Positions 23,169 to 37,500 of a DNA stretch of 64,000 bases are shown one piece after another. The notes beneath the pieces are model-generated. The model had not been told where the DNA came from and searched no databases. It was given only the letters and a program-made list of their open reading frames with translations. This stretch comes from Rotaria sp. Silwood1 (Eukaryota; Rotifera; Eurotatoria; Philodinida; Philodinidae), in assembly GCA_905250075.1 (NCBI GenBank), contig CAJNOP010000356.1, positions 62,001 through 126,000 of the forward strand, given 5' to 3'. Every line of letters begins with the position of its first letter. Position 1 is the stretch's first letter. Both the position numbers and the translations under genes were made by a program.

Positions 23169-25129
23169 TCAAGTTTGACTGATATAATTGTTGTTTGGTG
23201 CTTCTTCGCAGTTCACAGTTGAGGTTCTTCTGTCTATTTCTTGTTTAATAATGTGTTGTTGAACATGTGTTGGCAGTCCAGGATTAAGACCCAATGCAAA
23301 CGGTAATAATGTTTTCGGCAGGTGGTCAAAATCAATCATTACTTTAATAAAAATAGTATCATCTCGTACATACGGATTACCTTCTTGTTGAATCAGCGTC
23401 AATGGAAAGAATTTAGGTATACCACTAGCAATATTCATATCTGATTGTGGTCTCTGAAAACTACTCGATCGAATATCTGGTCGAAATGAGTCAATAATAT
23501 GCCGCTGTTGAGGAGTTTGATCATATAAACAAAACGCCACTTTATAATTGAAAGGAAATTTTAATATTGGATCATTTCGACTACGCATTAGAACAAAAAA
23601 TAATGAAATATGTGTCCGTCGAGCATTGCCATCACCATTCAGATAAAGTCGGAGTCGCATTTTGTAGCCAATCGGTGATGAATAAAATGGAGGTGAATAA
23701 ATCGATGGTTGCCGTTCTGATTGAGCATCCACTAGATATCAAACATAATCAATAATTTTGAACAAATTATTAAGAAAAAGATTTGAAATTTTACAGTTCG
23801 ATTACAAAACTGAAAAGTGGAATCATTAACTGTATTCTTCAACTTTTCATTAATTGCATTCGTGTGTTTTCACACTAATTCATATTGTCATAAAGAGAAA
23901 TTAATATTTTATTTTATGATGTATTGATGCCTTCAAAGTGTAATTGCCATATTATGACATAGTTTCACCTTGAACTAATTGGGGGAAAATCTTTTACATA
24001 CTCATTTTCTCTTGAACTTTTGAAATTTTCCATACAAATATCCCATCATAAGATACATCTTGCGTATCATTAATCTTGGCTTCCAATGACATCAAATCTT
24101 GATTTAGAACTTCTAAATTTGGTACAGTTCCTTCGTAAAAAAAATTCTCTTCTTCAACGGATAATTTCAAATTTGAAACATTGTCTATTAAACGTTGTAG
24201 TTTATCTTCATGTTCAAGTAAGTTAGTATTAACTCTTTGTATATCTTCATTCAATGTTTCAGTACCGTTTGAAAATATACTGATAGTTTCTTCAAGCTCG
24301 CTCAACTGATTGAAAGCAAAAGCATTGTCTATTGTTATAGTAGTTTGCGGAATATCAGTATCCATTTGATTACATGGCATTCGAGCGTCTCTTAACTGTA
24401 ATATCATGTCTTGTATAAGATTTAGTATTGAATTTTGATGTTGTTTACTTTGATAATGATGTTGCAATTCACAACGAAGAATCTAAATAAAATACGAAGA
24501 TAAATATATTTGAAAATCTATGTTATAGAAGATATAAACTTGTTGATGGCAACCGAAATTTTTTAATAAACATTCGACGATGATCTTTGAGCATTGAAAT
24601 ACTTTATGTTGATTCAGTTGATTAACTGATTCGAATTGTTCATCACAATAATTACATTTTGGATTTTGATGAGATTGATCCAGATGTTCCTTTGTAAGAT
24701 AAATATGAAAGATGAAAGTATAAAATTTTATTCATTGATATTACTTGATAATTTTTTAAGATACCAGTCCAACTACATTGAGAACATATGATAGCTAATG
24801 ATTGCATATCATTTCTGAAACCTCGATCAAGCATTGCCTAGAAAAACTTCCATATTAGATATTCCAGTCCATTGAAAAAAAAGCGATCTGTTACTTGATT
24901 TCGTGGTGTTTCTATGTGACATTGCGGACATTTGATTACATTTCTTTGAAAAACAATACTTTAGTAAAATAATTTTTATTAACAAAGAAACTTACTGATT
25001 AAGAGTATCAAAGCAAGATGAACATAATCGATGTCCACACGTATTAAATTGAACTGGATCACATAGTATAAGTGAGCAAACACAGCAAATAAATTTGGGA
25101 TCCAGAATATTCTTATTGCTAGCATCCAT
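23169..25129 (-). CDS. TRAF-type protein: RING, zinc fingers, coiled coil, MATH domain
   Basis: Six exons (25129-24996, 24943-24895, 24837-24745, 24689-24540, 24482-24002, 23731-23169) join in phase to 489 codons. Residues 14-55 form a RING (FICCVC..., NTCGHRLCSSCF, then KCPQC in exon 2). Residues ~79-140 hold TRAF-type zinc-finger Cys/His pairs (ICSQCSW, KCNYCDEQF). Residues ~195-275 are a coiled coil. From ~290 a MATH/TRAF-C domain begins with SYDGIFVWKI and continues with YSSPIGYKMRLRLYLNGDG and YVRDDTIFIKVMIDF. TRAFs trimerise under receptors and act as E3 ubiquitin ligases in NF-kB/JNK-type signalling. All key RING residues are present. The exon-4 donor (GTTTAT) is weak. An AG acceptor-like site lies 27 nt upstream of the ATG. 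Confidence 0.92.
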
Positions 25130-25235
25130 TGCAGCCAATCAGTAATATATCGAAAACTAAAATGGATTCTCATTTTTTTTTTGAACTATGAGACAAACAA
25201 ATCCAATATTGTCTATAAGGTGATAAAAATACAAG

Positions 25236-25300
25236 AGCGTGGGTGCCGGTCTTATTTCGTTCATGTTCACATCCACATTTATGCTGACACTTCACTTCAC
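25236..25300. repeat. Weak telomere-like palindrome remnant (member 4)
   Basis: GTGGGTGCCGGTCTTATTTC, then TTCATGTTCACATCCAC. It is close to the remnant at 61276 (GGGTGCCGGTCTTCTCTTCA) and to the C-rich side of the 43929 copy, so it appears to be a truncated family member upstream of the TRAF-type gene. Confidence 0.35.
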
Positions 25301-25720
25301 ACTACCTTCGTAAGTAAAGAATTGAAAATACTGTTTATATAGGTTGCCATTGAAAGTTGATTTCATTGATTTCGCTAAAAGTTCCCAACGAAAATGAACT
25401 TTATTTTTATTGGTAATATCCAACTACTTTTGCGAAGTATTTGTTTGGAAAAATCCTGAACGAAATTCGATGAACAGTAAGCAGAATGAAGAAACTTCCA
25501 ACAAAATCGGAATGAAATTTCATGATTATGAGTCATTATAATGCATTTCAAATGTAGATAATTGTTCATATTTTTGGGTCGTATTTCGATTTCTAATTAA
25601 ACTTGTTATTCTTCTTTGTCACTGTAAATCAATTAAATTTCAACAATCAGTCAAAATAGTTATAAAAGTCTAGGTTTTTTCAGTAAGTCTTTTCAAAGTT
25701 ATTATTACATCATGTTTTGA

Positions 25721-26070
25721 GAAGGGTGTGGGTGTAAGTGGGTGTGGGTGTGGGTGTGGGTGTGGGTAGGTGTGGGTGTAGGTGGGTGTGGGGTGTGGGT
25801 GTGGGCGGGTGGGTGTGTGAGTTTGGTGTGCGTGGGTGTGTGTGAGGGTAGGGGTGGGAGTGTGGATGCAATGGACTACTAAATTCATAAACACAACCCA
25901 CACCCACCCACACACTCACACCCACCCACACACCCACACCCTCACCCACACCCACACCCCACACCCACACCCCACACCCACACCTACACCCACACACCCA
26001 CCCACACCCACACCACCCACACCCCACACCCACACCCGCACCCACACCCACCCACACCCACCCACACTTA
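25721..26070. repeat. Large head-to-head telomere-like array
   Basis: 25721-25868 is made of GGGTGT/GGGTGTG units (TGTGGG register), 25869-25895 is a short unique middle (ATGGACTACTAAATTCATAA), and 25896-26070 is made of the complement, CCCACA. Both halves are degenerate (GGGCGGG, GTGAGTTT, CACACCTACAC). The G-strand runs toward the centre from the left and the C-strand away from it, as in two chromosome ends joined. It is the longest member of the palindrome family. Frames across it are low-complexity and not genes. Confidence 0.9.
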
Positions 26071-26340
26071 AAAATGATATGTGTGCGAGGCACAATAACA
26101 TAATGTATATCTAAAGCTCGAATGTATACATTATTTTGTCGGAAATCACTTCGCTTTTACGTCTAACTGATAAACTGACAGTAGCTACCACAAATTAGAT
26201 GATGATAAGTAAGAGCCACGTTGTTTCTTAAGAATGAACTTAAAGTCAAAAGTTGAGACGTCAAATTATTTTTCTTTCTTTATGCATACTATTTTCGATT
26301 TTGTGCTAACTTACTGAATGGACATAACAGAACAAAAAGA

Positions 26341-26385
26341 ATGTGGGTGTAGATTTGGAGAACACTCATACATCTATATCCTTAT
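26341..26385. repeat. Telomere-like palindrome (member 5, weak)
   Basis: ATGTGGGTGTAGATTTGGAG then CACTCATACATCTATATCC; the arms pair over about 12 bp. Confidence 0.45.
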
Positions 26386-27044
26386 TTAATTATATCCAAA
26401 TATGAAGAGAACAGCAAAGTCTACAAAAGTTACTCTTTCTACCGCACTTTTGGTCAACAAAGGAAGTGTCTTTCTCAAGATTGAAGAAGGAACTGTATTA
26501 ATACCATAGTGAAGTTTTCATTACACATTTTAACCAGTCTACTCTGATTTTGCATTCTTCAAATCATGACGAAAAGAAACTTTCGTAGCATACCTTATGA
26601 AAGAAAAAAAGGACGAAAGAAAAAGGTTTTGTGCTGTTTTACGCAAATGTCGTGTCTCACATGGCAAAAAAAACATAAGAAAATACACGTACCTTTTACG
26701 ATGCGTATCTGTGAAATGGTAGAAAAAGTTACGATCACTATGGAAGATAAATGCAATACAATTTATAGACATTGTTACCAGTGGGCTCTTTTTCATGTTG
26801 TATAGATTAATAATTTTTACTAAAGTTGCAAAATAAGACTTGGTGATTTCTCAACGTTTATTAATCATAATGACGTCTGCTTTACTGTCGCAACGTGTTG
26901 TAAGAAGAATGTTGTTTTTATTCACACAGGTTTATGCTTTGTTTGTTTCCCATTGCATGTGTGTGTGTCTTCAATGTTATTTTTCAGATGTAAATAATTG
27001 GCCATAATAGGAGGAAAAAAAAGATAATAACGCATCAATTCGAA

Positions 27045-27171
27045 TGAGGGTGTGGGAAGGGGATGTGGCTTAGGTAAATGGGTGAGGATGTATGGGTGGA
27101 TATGGATGTGGTTGCGAGTGAAGAGAAGGCTTGCATGGAGTCTCCGCAAAAAACCTTACACCCACGTCCTC
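27045..27171. repeat. Telomere-like palindrome (member 6, long G-rich arm)
   Basis: A 75-bp G-rich arm (GAGGGTGTGGGAAGGGGATG, GTGGATATGGATGTGG, ending GCGAGTG), core AAGAGAAGG, then a short C-rich arm TTACACCCACGTCCTC. The arms are of unequal length. Confidence 0.6.
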
Positions 27172-28345
27172 AGCGTATGACTCTCTTTTCAGTAAAGGGA
27201 ATATTTCAGAAACGAATGAATAACTTCATTGACGTACAGAAAGAAAGTCGAGAATTCTATTCTTGTTCACTCTTCGACTTCGTTTTACTCATCGATTACA
27301 AGAAAAGCATAATACAATTAAATAATTTCTTTTACCCAGTTGTCGAATGCACTTACCAATTACCACAGTCAGTGTTTAATCAAAGTGTTCTTAATCTTAT
27401 ATTTATCAAGTTGGATATCGTTGGTCGATTAATTTTTTTCAGTAATATATTCAATGAAGTAGGAAAGAACAGTAATACGAGAAAGAGGAAGAGTTTATTT
27501 CATGCAGATTAGAAACAATTTGATATCTCCGCATAATACAGTTTTACTTTACTAAAGGAATGTATGCCATGAAATTCTGTCTTTGGCATATTTGACTGTG
27601 ATGTTATTCGATGAAAGAAATGACAAATTTCGTAATTTTTCTACGTATGATGATATTTCTATCAGAACAAATCACATAATCATAATATAATGAGTGTCAG
27701 CACCTTACTCGTTAGAGGCATGAAATAATTGACCACACGATGTGACTCCTAGACAATCAAAATTGAATGCAAAATTTAGATCATCCCATTTCTCTGCAAT
27801 AGGAAACGCATCACTTTCATTTCTTTGGGAAATGTTACTGAGGCAGATCAATCTGACCATCAACGTGCATGTTGTTGGTATCTGTTAACGGTGACTCACA
27901 TTCTGCCTACCCTCGATTCTCTATCTCTTTTTCTCTCCCTTCTTCTTTCTACTGTATTGTTATTGTTATTGTTGTTTCTCCTTCTTTCTCTCTTGTTCTT
28001 CTTCTCCTCTCTATGAATGTATATATACCTAGTGATTTTAAGGACATTTTGAAGAGATTTAACATATGAAATAAATAAACAAAGTTAAGCTCGTCGAAGC
28101 GAGCTAACAGTATCATACCGTGTTTTTAATGAAGTGCTTTTTTTGTCTTCTGAGGTTTATACGTTGCAATCGAAAATAAAAGAGATACAAAGCAAAAAAA
28201 CTGTATCAACTAAAGAATTGAAACACAGACACAAAATAAATAAATAGAGATAAAAATTCTCAGGTTTTTTAAATTAGCTATGACAGAAAGAGGAAGAAAA
28301 ATAGTTGAGATATGTATATTTCCTTCTGTATCGTTCGAATGGGAA
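27172..28345. other. Intergenic with a polypyrimidine tract
   Basis: Mostly unremarkable AT-rich DNA. 27905-28016 is an almost pure pyrimidine/GTT tract (TCTCTTTTTCTCTCCC-type). Frames here (27078-27512, 27825-28069) are not gene-like. Confidence 0.45.
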
Positions 28346-29862
<1,517 letters not shown>

Positions 29863-29984
29863 GTTTAATCTATGTCTTGATAAGTTGTAATAAGCAACAA
29901 CTTTTCTCCTCAGTTTGTAGAGCACGCCATCTGCCTTGTCTACATGCATTTGAATTCTCTACACAACATACCAGGGCTTCGTGT

Positions 29985-30052
29985 CGGATGGGATGGGACG
30001 AAAAACTCGTCCCATGGGATGAGCTACCTCAAACCGTTCCATCCCATGGAAC
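29985..30052. repeat. Tandem stem-loops with GGGACGA/TCGTCCC and CCATCCCATGG
   Basis: ATGGGACGA and TCGTCCCAT form a 9-bp stem with loop AAAAC; GTTCCAT and ATGGAAC form a second stem ~25 bp further on. GGGATG words recur between. It lies upstream of the SRP54 copy. Repeat of unknown kind. Confidence 0.5.
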
Positions 30053-30189
30053 TTCATACTCGTCATATATTTAAAAAAAATTTTCTGAACACATTATTTT
30101 CATTAATAATAGGTGGATCGATAGTCTTCAGATACCATGTTCCTTCATTTTTCAACCGATTGAGAGGACAAACAGAAATTTTAAAACTT

Positions 30190-31063
30190 TGAGCTAGCAT
30201 CAGAATTATTTATTCTTTACAGACCTAAGTTCGAAATATGTTCGTGAATCGTAGGTTAGCAGTTATAAGTTAGTATTTAAAAGGTTTGAAAATAATGTTT
30301 GAACGGTTTTAGGGTAGTAAAACCGTCTAGAGTCGAATAAAAATTTATTTTAAAATATCAAATGGAAGAGTAAACGTTTCTCTATAGAATAATATCCTGG
30401 CCCTTAATTTTTTTGTGAAGCGTCTATCAACAACGAGAGCTTTAGCAAGAGTTATAATGCCAATTTTACAATTTCTAGGTTCTAAGAGTTACAAAATTAA
30501 CTCGATTATTTCTGAAGCATTGCTGCATGATCGTTGATTGTTAGTGCACTTTGTATGGCATAGTGTTACCCTTCATGCTGTGCAAAAAAGTAGTCAATAA
30601 AGCATATACTACAGAAGACATCGTTGCTGAGAGGACATTTACTGGTTGCGCCCTGATCCAAAAAGCCATCAAAACTTAATGCAGATAAACACAAGGAAGT
30701 GAGCATAAGTGGGATGAATCTCTGTACGACAGAAGTACTAAAATGCCAAAAAACTGACTTAAGTTAGGAATCAGGTCAGAAACTGAGACAAGCTGGGAGT
30801 CTATCACAAAATTCGGTTGCAATTCATGATGTTTATGACATAGTTAAATAGCCGTTTTCTGTATGCGATTCGTATCGAATGAGTGAACGAAAATAATGAT
30901 CGCGGAAAGAATGTATCTGATAAAGATCATCGGAAAAAAATCGGTGATCTCATTTTTGGTGATGAGCATTACATTCATTTCTTTTCTCTTTCGATTGTGC
31001 AGAAAACAAGTAATCGAGTTTTTCACTTTTTCTCTTAGATGATAAAAACAAGTGTATGATCTC
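30190..31063. other. Intergenic, nothing recognised
   Basis: Slightly less AT-rich than its surroundings between 30540 and 30830, which may be an old transposon, but no frame or inverted repeat was identified. Confidence 0.35.
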
Positions 31064-31127
31064 GAGGGATGTAGATGTGGGAGTGAGATGATTAAGTTGG
31101 TGAAGAGCACACCCACACCAGTCTTGG
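31064..31127. repeat. Telomere-like palindrome (member 7)
   Basis: Left arm GAGGGATGTAGATGTGGGAG, core GTTGGTGAAGAG, right arm CACACCCACACCAGTCTTGG. Confidence 0.6.
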
Positions 31128-31480
31128 CATGTAATTCTTTAACTAACCTTCATATTCAATATAGTTTTCGTTCTACAAAAGCCATACTATCTCTATCATA
31201 TATAAATTTTCTGTGAACTTTAAGGAGTGTCTTTATTTCTGCTTTAAATGACAACAAAAATAGAAAAATGTTCGACAAAAAGAGAATCTTTGTGTCGATT
31301 ATCAAGTTTATTTTCTTTACCTAGTGTGCGCCATTCGAAAGAAAGACAATGAGATTCATCAGATTGTCAAAGGCCACATGACAAATGAATATTTCTCACT
31401 ATAGTTCCATTCATCTACTCTACTCTCGTCGAAAAAAGAAAACGAGATTCATTCTATCATACTATATCACATGAGAAATG

Positions 31481-31547
31481 AAGGGTGTGAGTACGGGTGT
31501 GGATGAAAAGATGAACTACACTCACACTATCACCCATTCACATCCTT
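31481..31547. repeat. Telomere-like palindrome (member 8)
   Basis: Left arm AAGGGTGTGAGTACGGGTGT then GGATG, core AAAAGATGAA, right arm CTACACTCACACTATCACCC then ATTCACATCCTT. The arms pair along most of their length, 417 bp from member 7. Confidence 0.75.
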
Positions 31548-34500
31548 GAAAACTTGTGCTACGTAGTTATTGACAGTCTCACTTCTATATACTAGATTCT
31601 AATGGCACAAACTTGATTCAACCAGATTTGAAGGAAAAATATGCAGCAATTTGTTTGTCTGCCCTATAGTTTCAAAGATCCTTAGCTGTTCGTCAATAAT
31701 TTTGTAATGATTTAACCTTCGACTAGCCCATTATATTTCGATCATTATAATAAAACTATGAGCTATGACTAGCGATAATCTAGAATACAATGCGGCGATA
31801 AGTTTCTCGAAATCTTTTCCGTAAATAAGAAGCTGATTGAATATGAAACCTTTGTCACATCACTGATAGGTTGATAATAAACTCATCCAGCACGAGACTT
31901 TCTTAAGTCTAAAACAGGCAAGAATAATTAAAATAATCACTGATGAAATGATGTTCCACATGTCATCTATTTATTTCTATGGTTAATGAGAACCATCTGA
32001 AATTATTGTTGCAATAGCATTACAACTTTGCTCAGTTAAAAAAAAAATCAGGAATGATCTAAATAAGCCATATATTACACGAGTATAATTTTCATTATAA
32101 ATTAAACCAATTGACTAGTCATGCAAAATCATAGTTTGAAAATGATTTTCATAAAAATTGAAATTCATATATGAAATCTTTACTAAATGTCTCAAACGCG
32201 TGCATAAATAAAGAGATGATCATATATTTTAGGAAATGTATACAATAAAAATTTTGGCGTTCCCTATGTATTTTAGATATTCATATTTAGTTCGTTTATC
32301 AAATATTCAAATAATGTTTTATCGAAAGAAAAAAAAAGTCGTTTTGTTTTTATTAATGAATGTGAGTTTTTTTTTGCAATGTTAAAATCAAGTTTCTAAA
32401 TAAGATAATCAAATCGAATATCATACAAAAAAAGACGTATTGTTTTATTTTATATGAATATAATATTTAAATAAACTCCAATCATTATTTTACTTTTAGA
32501 AAATAATTTTTATAAACTACAAAGCAATAAATTATACAGAATGTTTACAAAAAAAAATATTGAGCATATAATTAATTTATTGTCTTTGTAAAAAAAAGAA
32601 TTGATTTTTTCCTTCTATTCTGAAAAAATTCGAAGACCTTTGACAAAAAACATTATTATCATAATTAACAAGATCATTAACTATAGGTTACAAGCTAAAT
32701 TTAACGAGAGAAAAAACAGTCAGGTATCATTTATTTATGTGTACTAAAATGGTATGTACCTTGTCCGTGTAAATAACCTTGTCTATATGATTGAAAATCA
32801 ATGATGCGCTACAGTTGTTTGTTTTATATCATAAATAAAAAGAAAAGCGTCATTTAAATTAACTAATGACAAAATCTGTGACATTGAAACATCTATCTCA
32901 TTGGACGTTTTCAAGGTAACTATTTTTCTTTGTACTAGATTTAAAATATTTTACCAAAAAAAGAAACAAAAATAGGAACATTTTTCGATCTATTCACAAA
33001 ATTATATTATTCATTTATTCGATAAATTAAATAACTAGTTAATGAAAAAAATAGATTACATTTTATTTTATTTCGAAATATTTCTAATAATAATTAACTT
33101 TAAATAATGAAGAGAATAACTTTGACATAAATAAATATATAGTATTTCGTTATAATTACAGTTAGAATAAGAATAAATTCTCTTCGTTTGATTTCTATGT
33201 CGATTAGTTCATATTGTTTCTTTTTTCTAAAAGTCACATTCAAACACAATTAAATTATTAATTTTAATTTTGATATCATATTGAAATAAGATCTCATTTA
33301 ATTATTATTATTATTTTGTAGAACTGACGTATATTTTCGAAGAAAATAGTAAGTTGAAGTTTTCCGGCTTTCCCTTCATTCCTCAAGCAACTTGGGACAA
33401 TCGACATCAGATTCATTGCTAAGAGTTGCTGAGCAACGAAAAACAGCCTTGAACAATTTGTCTTAAAGTGTTCTAGAATATTGTAGTGTTTGAGTTTTGC
33501 ATATATAAATGATCGGTTATCTTGGAAACGAATTACGGGCTATCAAAGGTTTTTTTACTTGATATTTTTTTTTTGTATTAGCTTAATGAGACTAAGAAAC
33601 AAACGTAAGATTCAAATTTCAGCCGCAAAAAGCTGTGCTAACAAGCTTTTGTTAAATCGAAAAAAATTTATTTTTCAATATGCTCATTATGTTTCTTTTT
33701 TTCATTGAAATTTTTCAGTAGTGTGTTCTCAAAGTATTTTTCTCAAAAGAGAAACAAATGTACGCATAAAATAATTAGTTCGTATTCGAATTATTTTGTT
33801 TGAGTCTAGAATAAAAATACAAACATCTAATTAAGTATGTATCTATTTTATCTGACAGAGCAATCTCACTACTTTATTTTTTATTTATGCATTAAAAGTC
33901 AAATATATTTGACATGTTCGAATCTTCATGTTAGTATAAGTTAGAAATCAATCTTTTTATTATTCAAACTTGTTAGAAGATAAATGTGCTCGTTAAAACT
34001 TCACTCAGACCAATGAATCTCATTATAAAAAAAAAAACACAGTGTTCTTGCTATTAACGTCTTTTTCTACCTTACCATGTTAACATTAAAAATACATTAG
34101 AATATATTGAATATCGAAAACATAATCTAATATTTATCTTTGACATATTATCTTTATATAATAGGAATGTAAAACAAGAGAGAAAAGTATTTTTAATGTC
34201 TGACCCTTGTATAAATCATTGTTTTTATCGATATTTGTAAGTAAGACTAACATTCTATAAAATAAGAATATTAATATTGATAATCGAATGTAAATCATTT
34301 CTGAATAAAAATGTCTAAAGCAACAAATTCAATTTAAGTTGAAATAAAGATTTTTCAAGATTGACTAAGTAAAATCTCGAAAAACTCAATAAAAAATTTA
34401 TTTAAAATACAAAAGCATTGATTATATTCAAGAAAAATTAATTTTTTTTTATTATGAATTATTTAGCAGAATTTCTTTTTGTTGAAAAAGATTCAAATAA

Positions 34501-34580
34501 TTTGTATTTGTTCACATAGTTAAAATATATTTTAAATTTAATTTTAGTTAATTAAAATAAAGAAAATAATTTAAAAAAAA
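31548..34580. other. Gene desert of about 3 kb, extremely AT-rich
   Basis: No gene, RNA or repeat element supported. Its end supplies the 5' region of the ART-TPR gene; an AG acceptor-like site is at 34546-34547. The 72-codon frame at 33490 is not gene-like. Confidence 0.45.
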
Positions 34581-37500
34581 ATGCATACAAATCGACGACG
34601 AAAAAATGAAAATAAACAAAATGGAAATGCTGATAGAATGGGTACAAATGTTTATTCATCAAAAGATAATCAAAGTATGCATAAATCATTAAATGGAGAA
34701 TTTATTCTTTATCAAATATTACTTGAACAAATTTCCGATAAAAAACAAGCATTAAAATTTAATGAAAATAATCTTGTAGAATATTTTCAACCTGATGATA
34801 CAAATGATATACAAGTAATGAAAGAATTTAATGAAGAATATAAATCAGAAAAAGCAATTTATTGGTATACAAGAGAAACTTGTATTTATAAAATTTTAAA
34901 TAAAGCATTAAGAACACAAGATATTGATGATATTATACCATTTGGATCATTTATTAGAGATTTAAATAAACAATTACGTAAAGAACATAAATTATTTATA
35001 AATCAACAAAATACATCAAATATAAAAGTTTATCGAGGACAATTTATTAGTAAAGATGAAGTTAATCGTCTTAAATCTAGTCAACAAGGATTGATTTCAA
35101 TGAATTCATTTTTATCAACAAGTACAAATAGAAATAAAGCTTTAGAATTTGCAACAAGTCGATCACCACCTAATGATGAATTAACATCAATATTATTAGA
35201 AATAGATGTTAATTTGAATTATTTAAGTAAACCATATGCTGATATAAAACGTCTTAGTGCTTTTCCAGAAGAAGAAGAAATTCTTTTTATGGTGGGTTCA
35301 GTTTTTCGTATTGATGATATATCTCGTGATGATAAAATAAATCTTTGGATAGCTAAATTAACATTATGTTCATTAGATGATCCAGATATAAAAGATTTTT
35401 CATTATCATTAAAACAAGAATTAAATGATCAAAATGAATTCGTTGCAATTGGAAACTATTTCGTTCACATGCTTAAATATGATCTTGCTCAAGAACATTT
35501 TCAAAAAATTTTAGATCAAAATTTAGTCAAAGAAGATATTGACTTTGCTTATTGTTATTATGGACTTGCTCAAGTTAATTGTAAAAATGAGGATTATCAT
35601 TTAGCTATATCAAATATTCATAAAGCATTAGAATATTTATTAAATAATTCATCACTTGATAATCATTCACTTCTATCATTATGTTATAATGATTTAGGTT
35701 CAATCTATGCTAATCAATCGAATTATGTAGTTGCTTTACAATTTTTTGATAAAGCTTTATCAAAAAATGATAATAATAAAAATTTATCAAAAATTTATAT
35801 TACTTTATCAGATGTTCATTTTAAAATGACAAATTATCATATGGCATTAGAATATTTAAAAAAATCTCTTGATTATCAATCAGAAACTGAATATTCAATA
35901 ATTGCAAATACATATATCAATATGGGTAAGATTTATGTTGCAATCAATGAATCTGAAAAAGCCTCAAAAATATTTGATAAAGCAATTGAATATCAATTAA
36001 AAGAACTTCCAGATACTCATCCAGATGTTGCTTATACTTATAATGCAATTGGATTAATGTTTTTCGATAAAAATGATCATGAAAAAGCTTTAGAATATGT
36101 TGAAAAAGCTCATCAATTACAATTAGAATCAATACCAAATAATCATCCTGATTTTGCAGATACTTATAGAAATTTTGCTGATATATATAAGAAAAAAGGA
36201 GATTTAGACAAAGCTTTATTTTATTATGAAAAAGTATTAGAAAATCAATTAAAAACATTATTGTTGAGTAATCCATCCGTAGTTGATACTTATCGATCAA
36301 TTGGAAATATCCATCGAGAAAAACAAAATTATGATCAAGCATCAATTTATTTTCATAAAATACTTGATAGTCAATTAGAAAGAACGAAATTAGGTGATAA
36401 ATCAATCAGCAACGCTTATCAAAATCTTGGAGATTTTTTTTTAGAAAAACTCAATTTAGATGATGCTTTACATTTTTATCTTGAATTACTTAATAATGAA
36501 TTAATAACAAAATTATCTGAAGATTTCTCATTAACTCATGTTTATAAAACTATTGCAAATATTTATTATAAAAAACGTGTTTTAGATCAATCATTAATTT
36601 ATTATAATCGTTTACTTGATTGTTATTTGCAAAAAGAATCATTTGATCAATCCACTATTGATGAAATTTATACTTTTATCGGACAAGTTTATTTAAAAAA
36701 ACGTCGTTTTGATCAAACATTAGTATTTTACCAAAAACAAAACAATAATCAACCATTACATGACAAATCAACCGATAAACATAAAATTATTGATAATATT
36801 TTTTTTGAAAAACGTCATTTGGAACAATCTTTTCATTATTTTAAAAAACATCTTCATAAACAACTTAAAACACATTCAGAAAAAGATCCACTATTAGTTG
36901 ATACATATAATATTTTAGCAAATATTTCTTTTGAAAAAGATAATTTCGATGAAGCATTAAAATATTTTCTTCTCTTATTAAATAATGAATTAGAACGAAA
37001 ACAAATTCATGATTCATCATTACAAAATATATTTAAAGCTATTGCAACTATTTATTTTGAACAAGAAAATTATAATCAATCATTGATTTATTATCATAAA
37101 TTAATTGACTGTCAATTACAAAAAAAACCAAATAAACATTCATCAATAGATGACACTTATACTATGATTGGAAAGATTTATTTAAAAAAAAAATATTTTC
37201 ATCTACATTCAAATGACAGTAAGAAATTAATGAAAAACAAATTTAACAAAAACTTACCCATGAAAGTATCAAAAACGACAACCCAATCACATACAGACAA
37301 TTTTCTACTTGAAAAACGTCATTTAGATCAAGCATTATTTTATTTCCAAAACTTAATTACTAAACAAATTAATAATCAATCATTAGATGATATTTATACT
37401 ATTCTTGGTAATATTTGTTTGGAAAAGCAAGATTTTAATCAAGCATTGTCTTTTTTTCAAACCTTACTTAATAAACAACTTCAACAAAATAGTTTCGGAG

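Noticed and set aside
25670-26114. Four overlapping long frames rich in HTPTP or GVGVGV
   Set aside because: They are translations of the telomere-like array, on both strands and in several frames, with no start context or splice sites.
27905-28016. Polypyrimidine tract as a possible splice or promoter element
   Set aside because: No adjoining exon or gene; simple low-complexity sequence.
35944-36405. 153-codon minus-strand frame
   Set aside because: Antisense shadow of the ART-TPR gene; composition (Leu/Tyr/Ile-rich) follows from its AT-rich codons.
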